Source: Kangiellaceae bacterium
GTDB lineage: Bacteria; Pseudomonadota; Gammaproteobacteria; Enterobacterales; Kangiellaceae
DNA length: 8,826 bases
Direction: 5' to 3'
Assembly (NCBI GenBank): GCA_030148365.1
Contig: JASBTO010000185.1
Location: 1-8,826, forward strand
Shown: piece by piece, positions 1-5,583 of the stretch
How positions within the stretch are numbered: the stretch's first letter is position 1
How the letters are laid out: each line of letters opens with the position of its first letter
Notes under the pieces: model-generated
The model's input: only the letters and a program-made list of their open reading frames with translations
Told to the model about the DNA's origin: nothing
Databases searched by the model: none
Translations under genes and position numbers: made by a program

Positions 1-231
1 CAGTTCCTCGGCGACATCCACGTATTCACAACCACCGTAATAACGTTTGTGGGGATAGCCTTCCGCGTACTTGTTGGTCAACACCGAACCCTGCGCTTCC
101 ATGACCCGGCCGCTGGTATAGTTTTCCGAGGCAATCAGTTCGATATGCTCTTCCTGACGTTTCTGTTCAGCCTCGATGGCTTCGGTCAATTCCGGGTCGA
201 AGTCGGCAAGCGGCGTTGAGTCGCGGAGCAT
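1..231 (-). CDS. glyA: Serine hydroxymethyltransferase, N-terminal 77 residues (partial)
   Basis: GlyA is the cytoplasmic PLP enzyme that interconverts serine and glycine while charging tetrahydrofolate with a one-carbon unit. Only the first 77 residues are present; the rest lies beyond the left edge. The translation contains the family's N-terminal signature: [15 protein letters not shown] around residues 25-39, then a stretch with [10 protein letters not shown] and [11 protein letters not shown], nearly residue for residue as in E. coli GlyA as remembered. Start: ATG at 231, preceded by GAGGAC about 9 nt upstream; the residues after it ([15 protein letters not shown]) fit the usual short GlyA leader. 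The gene lies downstream of the transglycosylase gene on the same strand, with a 174-nt gap in which no clear terminator is seen, so some read-through from upstream is possible. Identity is close to certain; completeness cannot be judged. Confidence 0.97.
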   Translation of the reverse strand, partial: MLRDSTPLADFDPELTEAIEAEQKRQEEHIELIASENYTSGRVMEAQGSVLTNKYAEGYPHKRYYGGCEYVDVAEEL

Positions 232-405
232 GAAAAATGTCCTCGTGGTTTGAGCATGAAAATTTGGCCGACCATTGTAACCGAAAGTTTTTGCCATTAC
301 CTTACAATCGACCTCAGACGACAGGCCCGATGCCAGGCTGTGCGCCGGATTGCGAACCTTGAAATTACGGTTAAGAAAACAATCAATTCACGTCGAAACC
401 CGTGG
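232..405 (-). promoter_or_regulatory. Gap upstream of glyA with a possible -10 box
   Basis: This gap should hold the glyA promoter and leader. On the minus strand a TACAAT box lies at 279 down to 274, which would start transcription near 267 and give a leader of roughly 36 nt. No good -35 hexamer stands 16-18 nt upstream of it, so the call is weak. I saw no riboswitch-like fold, no strong palindrome, and no hairpin plus T-run that would end the upstream transglycosylase transcript. Confidence 0.3.
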
Positions 406-1029
406 TCAGAACCAGTCATCCAGCTCATCCAGCCGCGACTTGCATTGTTTGTATTGTGCGGAGTAGCGGCTGGCCTTGGCGGCCACCTTGTTGGCGACGC
501 CTATCAGCCAGGGTTTGCTTTGGAAGGTGCCACGGGCATAGCCACCGCGACCCTCGTGGTAAGCGAGATACTGGGCACGCGCATCCCACTTGGAAATGCC
601 CAGTTTGCGGTGGGTCTCGAAGGTATACCAGCCGATAAAATCCATGGCGTCGTCAAAGTCATCCCGATCGGCGCCGCCATTGCCGCTGGCGCGGCGGTAC
701 TCATCCCATATTTCGTCAATGGCCTGGGCAAATCCGTAGGCGGATGACGGCCGCGGCCCCGGAATAAAACCGAGAATTTTCCGTCGCGCCGGCTTGGCGT
801 CATCCACGAAACGGGATTCCTGATGCATAATCGCGAGTTGCACATGGACCGGCGTGCCCCAACGTTCTTGCGAGTCCAATGCCGCCTCATACCAGTCCTC
901 GTCATCCAGTACATCACACAGATTCTCGACATTGGACGGTTTGTGACCGGCACAGCCGGCCATCAATCCCATTGCCAGAACGGCAAACAGGAATCGGATG
1001 GTGTTTCGGAGTTCTGTCGCTCTCTTCAT
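406..1029 (-). CDS. Lytic transglycosylase-like (SLT-fold) lipoprotein
   Basis: A 207-residue predicted outer-membrane lipoprotein with a soluble-lytic-transglycosylase (lysozyme-like) domain, the type that cleaves peptidoglycan glycan strands. Seen: basic N-terminus and hydrophobic segment ending in lipobox LMAGC (Cys26); AIMHQESRF at 67-74, where Glu71 fits the SLT catalytic glutamate; SSAYGFAQA at 95-103, matching the S-x-x-G-x-x-Q motif that follows it; and AYHEGRGGY at 156-164, resembling the late AYN-G-G motif. The domain is short and has an inserted basic loop (about 79-93). An in-frame start 26 codons upstream exists, but it would bury the signal sequence and overlap the previous gene, so ATG at 1029 is chosen. 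Its ribosome site is weak. The gene starts 7 nt after the stop of the cation transporter, so it is probably co-transcribed and translationally coupled. Enzymatic activity is inferred from motifs only. Confidence 0.85.
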   Translation of the reverse strand: MKRATELRNTIRFLFAVLAMGLMAGCAGHKPSNVENLCDVLDDEDWYEAALDSQERWGTPVHVQLAIMHQESRFVDDAKPARRKILGFIPGPRPSSAYGFAQAIDEIWDEYRRASGNGGADRDDFDDAMDFIGWYTFETHRKLGISKWDARAQYLAYHEGRGGYARGTFQSKPWLIGVANKVAAKASRYSAQYKQCKSRLDELDDWF

Positions 1030-1036
1030 TATCGTG

Positions 1037-1903
1037 TTAACCACAGTAAGCTTTCTCAATCTGAATGGTTGAATGTTCAATCTGGTACTCGTCATGCAAG
1101 TACTCATTAATGGCCTTCAGCACCCTATCCGGATCGCTGCTGTCGCTGACTTCCGCATGCAGGGTCAGCATGGGCGAATCACCCGACAGGCTCCAGGCAT
1201 GGACGTGATGCACATTTTTGACTTCCGGTACCCGGGCGCAGATATCAGTTTTCAGGGCTTCGATATCCAGGTGGGGCGGTACGCCTTCGAGCAGAATATG
1301 GACCGATTCGCGAACCAGTCGCCAAGCGCTGCGCAAGATCAGCAGGGATACCAGTACCGAGAGGATGGGGTCAATCGGCATCCAGCCGGTGGCGAGAATC
1401 ACCAGTGCGCCAACGATAGCGCCAACGGAACCGAGCAGATCACCGAGCACATGCAAGAGCGCGCCGCGGATATTGACGTTATCCCGATCGCCCCGGTGGA
1501 GAATGGAAAACACGAGAATATTCACGAGCAGTCCGGCACCCGCGACAACCAACATGGTCCTGCCCGCGACCTCCGGGGCATCATACAGTCGCTGAATGGC
1601 TTCAATCAGGATCCAGATGACGATCAGGATCAGGGCCATGCCGTTGGCGAATGCCGCCAACACCTGGAAACGTGAGTAACCGTAACTGCGCTTGTGATCG
1701 GCGGGTCTGGCGGAGATCTTCTGAGCCAGAAAAGCCAGTAGCAGAGCCGCACTGTCCGTCAGCATGTGACCGGCATCGGCCAATAGCGCCAGGGAGTTGG
1801 CCAGCAGACCACCGACCACCTCGGCGACCATGAATCCGGCGGTAAGGAGCAAGGCCCAAAACAGTCTTTTGCTGTTGTCGTTATTTTTGTGGATGTGCCC
1901 CAT
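1037..1903 (-). CDS. Cation diffusion facilitator (CzcD/ZitB-type zinc exporter)
   Basis: A 288-residue inner-membrane antiporter expected to export Zn2+ (possibly Cd2+/Co2+) from the cytoplasm in exchange for protons. Six hydrophobic segments are visible at about 15-35, 40-60, 80-100, 116-136, 149-169 and 173-193. The metal site has the zinc-type HxxxD pair in segments 2 and 5: His46/Asp50 (HMLTD) and His151/Asp155 (HVLGD). KRSYGYSRFQ before segment 3 and the cytoplasmic C-terminal domain with VHHVHAWSLSGD are also typical. The N-terminus has only two histidines (MGHIHK), far fewer than the His-rich tails of some members. Start: an in-frame TTG directly precedes the ATG; ATG at 1903 is preferred, with AGG about 10 nt upstream. 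It is the first gene of a likely operon with the transglycosylase lipoprotein. Length is normal for the family. The exact metal cannot be told from sequence. Confidence 0.93.
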   Translation of the reverse strand: MGHIHKNNDNSKRLFWALLLTAGFMVAEVVGGLLANSLALLADAGHMLTDSAALLLAFLAQKISARPADHKRSYGYSRFQVLAAFANGMALILIVIWILIEAIQRLYDAPEVAGRTMLVVAGAGLLVNILVFSILHRGDRDNVNIRGALLHVLGDLLGSVGAIVGALVILATGWMPIDPILSVLVSLLILRSAWRLVRESVHILLEGVPPHLDIEALKTDICARVPEVKNVHHVHAWSLSGDSPMLTLHAEVSDSSDPDRVLKAINEYLHDEYQIEHSTIQIEKAYCG

Positions 1904-1910
1904 CAATAAA

Positions 1911-1940
1911 GCCTGTCAGGCCAAAATTGATGCCATTATA
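1911..1940 (-). promoter_or_regulatory. Promoter and possible operator of the CDF-transglycosylase unit
   Basis: On the minus strand a perfect TATAAT lies at 1940 down to 1935, placing the transcript start near 1928, about 25 nt before the ATG. The -35 region is poor (CAGGAC at 17-nt spacing), so the promoter may need an activator. Between the -10 box and the start codon is an exact 11-base palindrome, GCCTGTCAGGC (1911-1921), whose position just after the start site would suit a repressor. The -10 box is well supported; the operator is a guess. Confidence 0.5.
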
Positions 1941-2004
1941 CCTGTGAAGAGCCAAAAGTCCTGCAGCCTGAGCCTGCCATGTAGCAGACTCCGAAAAAAG
2001 TCAT

Positions 2005-2042
2005 AAAAAAACGACCTTGCCCGGAGGCAAGGTCGTTTTTTT
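2005..2042 (-). terminator. Bidirectional intrinsic terminator after the 157-aa PEP-CTERM gene
   Basis: A perfect 11-bp stem (ACGACCTTGCC at 2011-2021 pairing with 2026-2036) closes a CGGA loop. It is flanked by an A-run at 2005-2010 and a T-run at 2037-2042, giving a U-tract in either direction. It begins 12 nt past the stop of the upstream minus-strand PEP-CTERM gene and insulates it from the transporter promoter just downstream. Confidence 0.95.
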
Positions 2043-2054
2043 GTGTTGGTCAGA

Positions 2055-2528
2055 TTATCGGAATTTGCGGAACGCTATCACCAGCAAACCCAGAGCGAGA
2101 ATGAGCAAGCTGTTCGGCTCCGGTATCGCACCGGGAGCATCGGGAGCTGGCGGTGTGGTGTCCGCAATTTCCAGAAGCGGGTTACCTCCGCCGCTGACGG
2201 ATTTGTCCACAAAGGTCATGAGCGCAAGCGTCGCAACCGGCATGTGATCACAGTTGTTGGCTTTGCTACACACTCCGGCCAGTTCCGACAGACTACTGAA
2301 CCCGGCTTCCATATCCATATCCGGATTTGTCATGGTGGCGTCCAGCAAATCCCCGGCCGGACCGGTCGCCCCCATCGACATGATGGGGCTTTCCATCGGA
2401 GCGTCTGAGATACCGCCAGAATTATCCCTGTTGTCAGGGTCATCCGCATACTGAACCACCGCTAAAACGCTCCCACCCCAAGCCATTCCGGTAAGCATCA
2501 CCAATATGGCTGCCATTCTTCTAATCAT
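2055..2528 (-). CDS. Small PEP-CTERM sorting-domain protein, function unknown
   Basis: A 157-residue exported protein of unknown function. The C-terminus is a classic PEP-CTERM tail: IPEPNS (135-140), hydrophobic LLILALGLLVIAF (141-153), then basic RKFR. By known biology such tails are recognised by exosortase (EpsH/XrtA-type) in the inner membrane and cut near the PEP motif. The N-terminus is a Sec signal peptide (MIRRMAAILVMLTG...) with probable cleavage after SVLA at residue 23. The mature part, about 110 residues, is acidic and rich in Met, Asp, Gly and Pro, with MSMGATGPAGDLLDATMTNPDMDM at its core, given here only as a composition note: short Met-Asp runs around 44-73. Two cysteines (87 and 93) could form a disulfide. 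I recognise no domain. Start: ATG at 2528 with GGGAGAG 6 nt upstream; a longer reading frame (TTG at 2627) would overlap the promoter and lose the signal peptide. It has its own sigma-54-type promoter and terminator, so is monocistronic. Confidence 0.88.
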   Translation of the reverse strand: MIRRMAAILVMLTGMAWGGSVLAVVQYADDPDNRDNSGGISDAPMESPIMSMGATGPAGDLLDATMTNPDMDMEAGFSSLSELAGVCSKANNCDHMPVATLALMTFVDKSVSGGGNPLLEIADTTPPAPDAPGAIPEPNSLLILALGLLVIAFRKFR

Positions 2529-2556
2529 GATTTCTCTCCCTGCCCATTTGCCTGTT

Positions 2557-2593
2557 TCCGGTTTACGGCGGTCAGGCCTTGTCTGAAACCGGA
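2557..2593 (-). repeat. Inverted repeat in the leader of the small PEP-CTERM gene
   Basis: Perfect 8-base arms, TCCGGTTT (2557-2564) and AAACCGGA (2586-2593), flank a 21-nt loop. The element falls inside the predicted 81-nt 5' leader and ends 28 nt before the start codon, leaving the ribosome site free. There is no following T-run, so it is not a terminator. It could stabilise the mRNA or be a protein-binding site; the role is unknown. Confidence 0.55.
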
Positions 2594-2618
2594 TTCCTGT
2601 ATGCCTTGCTACTTTCTG

Positions 2619-2636
2619 AAGCAACAATCAAGCCAC
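2619..2636 (-). promoter_or_regulatory. Sigma-54 (-24/-12) promoter of the small PEP-CTERM gene
   Basis: Minus strand reads GTGGCTTGATTGTTGCTT, against the consensus TTGGCACGnnnnTTGCTT. The -12 part (TTGCTT) is perfect, the GG-N10-GC spacing is exact, and the -24 part matches except at three positions. Predicted transcript start is near 2609, leaving an 81-nt leader. A sigma-54 promoter requires RpoN and an enhancer-binding ATPase; neither is in the window. Support is raised by an equivalent promoter before the neighbouring PEP-CTERM gene. Confidence 0.75.
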
Positions 2637-2649
2637 ATTCCTATCTCTT

Positions 2650-2662
2650 TGAAAAACCTTGA
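2650..2662 (-). promoter_or_regulatory. Conserved 13-base element upstream of sigma-54 promoter (copy 1)
   Basis: TCAAGGTTTTTCA on the minus strand, 13 nt upstream of the 18-base sigma-54 box, at about -53 to -41. The identical 13-mer stands at the identical distance before the second PEP-CTERM gene (3616-3628). The preceding AA makes this copy close to the IHF consensus WATCAANNNNTTR (one mismatch). It may be an IHF site, an activator site, or part of an extended promoter. Confidence 0.75.
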
Positions 2663-2739
2663 TTATTAATTTCCTTATCTCAAAGCGACTATAAATAATG
2701 TAAAAAACACTGACACCGCTTGTCCAGTTGCTCCCAATC

Positions 2740-2768
2740 AAAAACGCTCCAGAATCTGGAGCGTTTTT
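2740..2768 (-). terminator. Bidirectional intrinsic terminator after the 245-aa PEP-CTERM gene
   Basis: A perfect inverted repeat, AAAAACGCTCCAG (2740-2752) pairing with CTGGAGCGTTTTT (2756-2768) around a 3-nt loop. The A/T ends supply a U-run in both directions. It lies 20 nt past the stop of the 245-residue PEP-CTERM gene and separates that transcript from the promoter of the next PEP-CTERM gene. Confidence 0.95.
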
Positions 2769-2788
2769 GAACATTGAAGCTAATGCCG

Positions 2789-3526
2789 CTAGCGACGTCG
2801 CCTGATTCCGGCCAGGCCTAACAAACCCAGTCCCAGAATCAGCAAGGAACCCGGCTCAGGCACCGGCAAATCCGGTGGCTCATCGCCACAACAGGTGAGC
2901 TCACCATCGTGGGAAAAGGGAGCGAATACCCATTTGTCTCCGTCAAAGAGCCAGCCATAACCGTCGATATGTAAAAAGTCGTAATCGCCGACTATCTCCA
3001 GTGTATAGGCGTTAATCTGACCCATGGTAGTTGCGTCCGGATCGCCGCCGGTCGGCCAGGTGGAACTGCCGTTTGCATCACCGATGGGAGAATCCATGAG
3101 GGTCATGTCACCGAGTCCGTACTCCTGCCACAGGATGCCGGGCATATTGAAAATGCCATGGTCGGCCAATTCCGGATGGCCACCAGCGCCGCCAAGGCCA
3201 AGAATGGCGTCGATCGGGACAGAAGGATCGGTCACGCCCACGGCCGTGGCCGATGTCAGTGACACGGAACCCAGGTCTCCACCGATGGTGCTCAACACCA
3301 GAGTGACGTCATAGATACCGTCCGGCTTGGGTCCGGGGGCATCGGTATCGCCAACTACCCAGATGGTGACACTGTTGGTGTTTTCCACTACCCAGGTCTC
3401 TGAAACAGCGTCGTAGGTGCCACCTTCGACGTAAACCTGCAAACTGGGTATCGCATAGACATTGGTAAAGGCGAGGGCGAGCATTGCGCCGATCAGCCAC
3501 TTACCGGTTTGGAACAGTTTTTTCAT
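2789..3526 (-). CDS. PEP-CTERM sorting-domain protein (choice-of-anchor N-like)
   Basis: A 245-residue exported protein. Sec signal peptide at 1-25 (MKKLFQTGKWLIGAMLALAF, cleavage after VYA). C-terminal PEP-CTERM tail: VPEPGS (222-227), hydrophobic LLILGLGLLGLAG (228-240), then IRRRR, the textbook exosortase substrate form. The mature domain starts IPSLQVYVEGGTYDAVSETW and continues as a probable beta-rich fold; from memory it resembles proteins that databases name choice-of-anchor N, whose members carry different surface anchors, but I could not check this. A Cys-Cys pair sits at 212-213 just before the Pro-rich linker and tail. The pI should be low, with many Asp residues and Gly. Start: ATG at 3526, with GGGAG 7-8 nt upstream. 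It is monocistronic, with a sigma-54-type promoter about 60 nt upstream and a hairpin terminator after it. Likely an envelope, secreted or matrix protein linked to exopolysaccharide; role not known. Confidence 0.92.
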   Translation of the reverse strand: MKKLFQTGKWLIGAMLALAFTNVYAIPSLQVYVEGGTYDAVSETWVVENTNSVTIWVVGDTDAPGPKPDGIYDVTLVLSTIGGDLGSVSLTSATAVGVTDPSVPIDAILGLGGAGGHPELADHGIFNMPGILWQEYGLGDMTLMDSPIGDANGSSTWPTGGDPDATTMGQINAYTLEIVGDYDFLHIDGYGWLFDGDKWVFAPFSHDGELTCCGDEPPDLPVPEPGSLLILGLGLLGLAGIRRRR

Positions 3527-3584
3527 GGCAAACTCCCTGCATGAAACTTGCTAATTGAGAGGAATGGGTGTTTGTAAAAACAAT

Positions 3585-3602
3585 AAGCATTAACTGTGCC
3601 AA
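3585..3602 (-). promoter_or_regulatory. Sigma-54 (-24/-12) promoter of the larger PEP-CTERM gene
   Basis: Minus strand reads TTGGCACAGTTAATGCTT against the consensus TTGGCACGnnnnTTGCTT: perfect TTGGCAC at -24, exact GG-N10-GC spacing, and one mismatch in the -12 part (ATGCTT). Predicted transcript start is near 3575, with a 49-nt leader to the ATG. It is one of the clearest regulatory signals in the window. Confidence 0.85.
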
Positions 3603-3615
3603 GATCTCAAGCTGC

Positions 3616-3628
3616 TGAAAAACCTTGA
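3616..3628 (-). promoter_or_regulatory. Conserved 13-base element upstream of sigma-54 promoter (copy 2)
   Basis: Identical to the element at 2650-2662 (TCAAGGTTTTTCA, minus strand), again 13 nt upstream of the sigma-54 box and at about -53 to -41. It fits the IHF consensus less well than copy 1 (two mismatches), because the base before TCAA is T. The whole 13-mer, including positions IHF does not read, is kept. Confidence 0.75.
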
Positions 3629-3888
3629 ATTTACCAGCAGCCGGCAGAAGAGTTGTAAAATTTCCTGAATCATTTTGCCAATTAAATCACAATAATAATC
3701 GCTTGATGAGATATAAAAAGCTTCCACACCATGTCCATGTGGCCTGTTTCCCTGCATTTTAAAGACTTCGTGTCACCTCGAAGCCATTTACCCTGAGCCG
3801 CTCAACAACTGAGTCTTGCCGGGGCTGTAAAAATCCCTGACCGACCCGGTTCGATACCCTCGCTCTCACAAAACAAGGCCCCGGGCGA
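3629..3888. other. Non-coding stretch upstream of the larger PEP-CTERM gene
   Basis: A gap with an AT-rich half (about 3650-3720) and no convincing gene. It must contain any distant enhancer for the sigma-54 promoter and the end of the HEAT/cyclophilin transcript. Two small dyads are visible: CCACA-N9-TGTGG (3724-3742, about -158 from the predicted start, a usual enhancer distance) and CTTCG-N8-CGAAG (3766-3783). Neither is strong. No hairpin with a U-run is seen just past the HEAT/cyclophilin stop. Confidence 0.4.
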
Positions 3889-5583
3889 TTATTCAATGCC
3901 CAAGATCCGGTCCCCCTGCTGCAGCTTCATCGCGACATCCAACCCCGAGATAACCTCCCCGAACAGTGTGTAGTTATTGTCCAGATGAAGGTTGGGGGCG
4001 GTATTGATGAAAAACTGGGCGCCGCCGGTATCCTTGCCGCTGGTGGCGAGGCCGACCGTACCGGGCCGGTGGCTCCGCGCTGACAATTCTTCACGCAGCG
4101 TGAACTCAACACTGCCGCTGCCGTCACCAACGGGATCTCCACCCTGGGCAACAAAATTGGGGATCACCCGGCTGAAAAAACTGCCGTCATAGTAGCCGGA
4201 TCGCGCCAGTTCGACGATGCTGCGGCTGGTATAGGGCGTATCTTCGAACAGCGCTATCACAATGTCGCCCCTGCTGGTGCGCAGGGTGACCCGCTGAGGC
4301 AAGGGCTCAAGCTGTGCCGCCGGTGGCCAGCGCTTCGGCCCGCTCTGCGGCTCCGGGCACTGGCGGTTCACCGAGCAGGCTGCCTGGCGCAGGATCGCGT
4401 CGTTACTGTCAGCATAGGCGGACAGGATGCGGCGGCTTTCGGCAGGCGCCATATTTCCGAGGACCCCGATGGCGACCCTTTGCGGCTCTGTGTCGCCGGA
4501 CTCCAGCCACTGCCTTGCCAGGGCCAGACCACGGGCCGGATCGATGGTCGCCATGGCTTGCAGAGCGAGACTCCGTAACCAGGGTGACTCTGAAGTCAGA
4601 AACTCCTCCACCCGCTGCAGTTGTTCCGGTTCAGTGACGCCAAGACTGCCAATCGCCTGCAATGCGGTGGCCTGAACATGCGGCTCCTGATCATCGAGGG
4701 CAGCCATCACCAGCATCTTGGCTTCCGGCAAATCTCTGAACCGGGACAGGGCCCGGGTAGCCTCGATACGCACATTGACGGCCGAATCCCGGCTCGCAGA
4801 GTCCAACAGGGCCACCACCGCTTCACTGCGGTATTGTCCTAACGCGCGGGCCAGATAGGCCCTTGCCTGCTGGTCGGACACCTGTTGCCAGGCCGCGATC
4901 AGGCGAGCTTCCGGAAGCCAGTCCGGTAATTGCGGTGCCCGCGCCAACGCAAAGGCCGCGGGCAATGCCGATTCCCGCTTACCGAGATAATCAAGCAGTA
5001 CCTCCGGGTCAAGGCCCGTGGCGTCAAATTTGCCGGTACGGCGATAGGCAAAGGCGGTACCCAGCCCTTGCAAGATGCCGGCCGCCTCCACGGCACCCGG
5101 ACGACTGGCGAGTGCCTGCTGCAGGATGCCGAGGGCTTGCTCCCCACCGAGGTTGCCAAGCGCCAGAAAAGCCCGGGCACGGACTGCACCATCAGACTCC
5201 GATGCCAGCAGGGACTCCAGTGCCGGGACCGCCGAGGCATGCCCGGAAATGCCGAGGGCGAACGCCGCCTGTTCGCGGACTGCGTCACGGCTGTGGCCAA
5301 GAGACGGCCTGATGAGACTGACCGCCTGCTCGCCGCCAATGCGGCCGGCGGCGGTCAAAGCAGTCCTGACCGTGCCGGAGTCGGGACATGCCAGACCTTC
5401 CTGCAGAGCCGGAGCGCTGATATCCCGGTCGTCCGCTGCCCGGTAAATTTCCGCGTCCGATACGCATTGATAGCGGGATGCCAATTGCACACAACCCGTA
5501 ATTTGTCCGGCCATCAAAATTGCGGCCATCACCCACACCGCCCGATACTTGCTCCGCACTATTCGCTTCAGCTCGTTGCTCAT
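3889..5583 (-). CDS. HEAT-repeat / cyclophilin-type peptidyl-prolyl isomerase lipoprotein
   Basis: A 564-residue predicted lipoprotein fusing a helical-repeat scaffold to a prolyl isomerase. Signal segment at about 12-30 ending in ITGC (lipobox Cys31, next residue Val, so outer-membrane sorting is likely). Residues about 70-405 are Ala/Leu-rich HEAT/PBS-lyase-like repeats (for example AVREQAAFALG, AVRARAFLALGNLGG, NVRIEATRALSRF, HVQATALQAIGSLG). Residues 431-564 are a cyclophilin domain: RGDIVIALFEDTP, then FSRVIPNFVAQGGD with Arg472, Phe477 and Gln480 matching human CypA Arg55, Phe60 and Gln63, then GAQFFI (521-526) and YTLFGEV. Catalytic activity is therefore plausible, in the periplasm. 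Start: ATG at 5583 with AAGGGA about 7 nt upstream; the reading frame is open for 67 more codons upstream, but that would put the signal sequence internally. Divergent from ettA. The repeats probably bind a client or envelope partner; which is unknown. Confidence 0.92.
   Translation of the reverse strand: MSNELKRIVRSKYRAVWVMAAILMAGQITGCVQLASRYQCVSDAEIYRAADDRDISAPALQEGLACPDSGTVRTALTAAGRIGGEQAVSLIRPSLGHSRDAVREQAAFALGISGHASAVPALESLLASESDGAVRARAFLALGNLGGEQALGILQQALASRPGAVEAAGILQGLGTAFAYRRTGKFDATGLDPEVLLDYLGKRESALPAAFALARAPQLPDWLPEARLIAAWQQVSDQQARAYLARALGQYRSEAVVALLDSASRDSAVNVRIEATRALSRFRDLPEAKMLVMAALDDQEPHVQATALQAIGSLGVTEPEQLQRVEEFLTSESPWLRSLALQAMATIDPARGLALARQWLESGDTEPQRVAIGVLGNMAPAESRRILSAYADSNDAILRQAACSVNRQCPEPQSGPKRWPPAAQLEPLPQRVTLRTSRGDIVIALFEDTPYTSRSIVELARSGYYDGSFFSRVIPNFVAQGGDPVGDGSGSVEFTLREELSARSHRPGTVGLATSGKDTGGAQFFINTAPNLHLDNNYTLFGEVISGLDVAMKLQQGDRILGIE

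Noticed and set aside
250..747. Plus-strand open frame with hydrophobic stretches opposite the transglycosylase gene
   Set aside because: The minus-strand frame has a lipobox and SLT motifs; the plus frame has no ribosome site or recognisable domain and is an antisense shadow.
3809..3850. CCGGG/CCCGG arms as a terminator for the HEAT/cyclophilin transcript
   Set aside because: The arms are about 20 nt apart, only 5 bp long, and no U-run follows on the minus strand.
3845..3862. GGTTCGATACC, resembling a tRNA T-loop
   Set aside because: The flanking bases do not form a T-stem, and no acceptor, D-arm or anticodon arm can be found around it.
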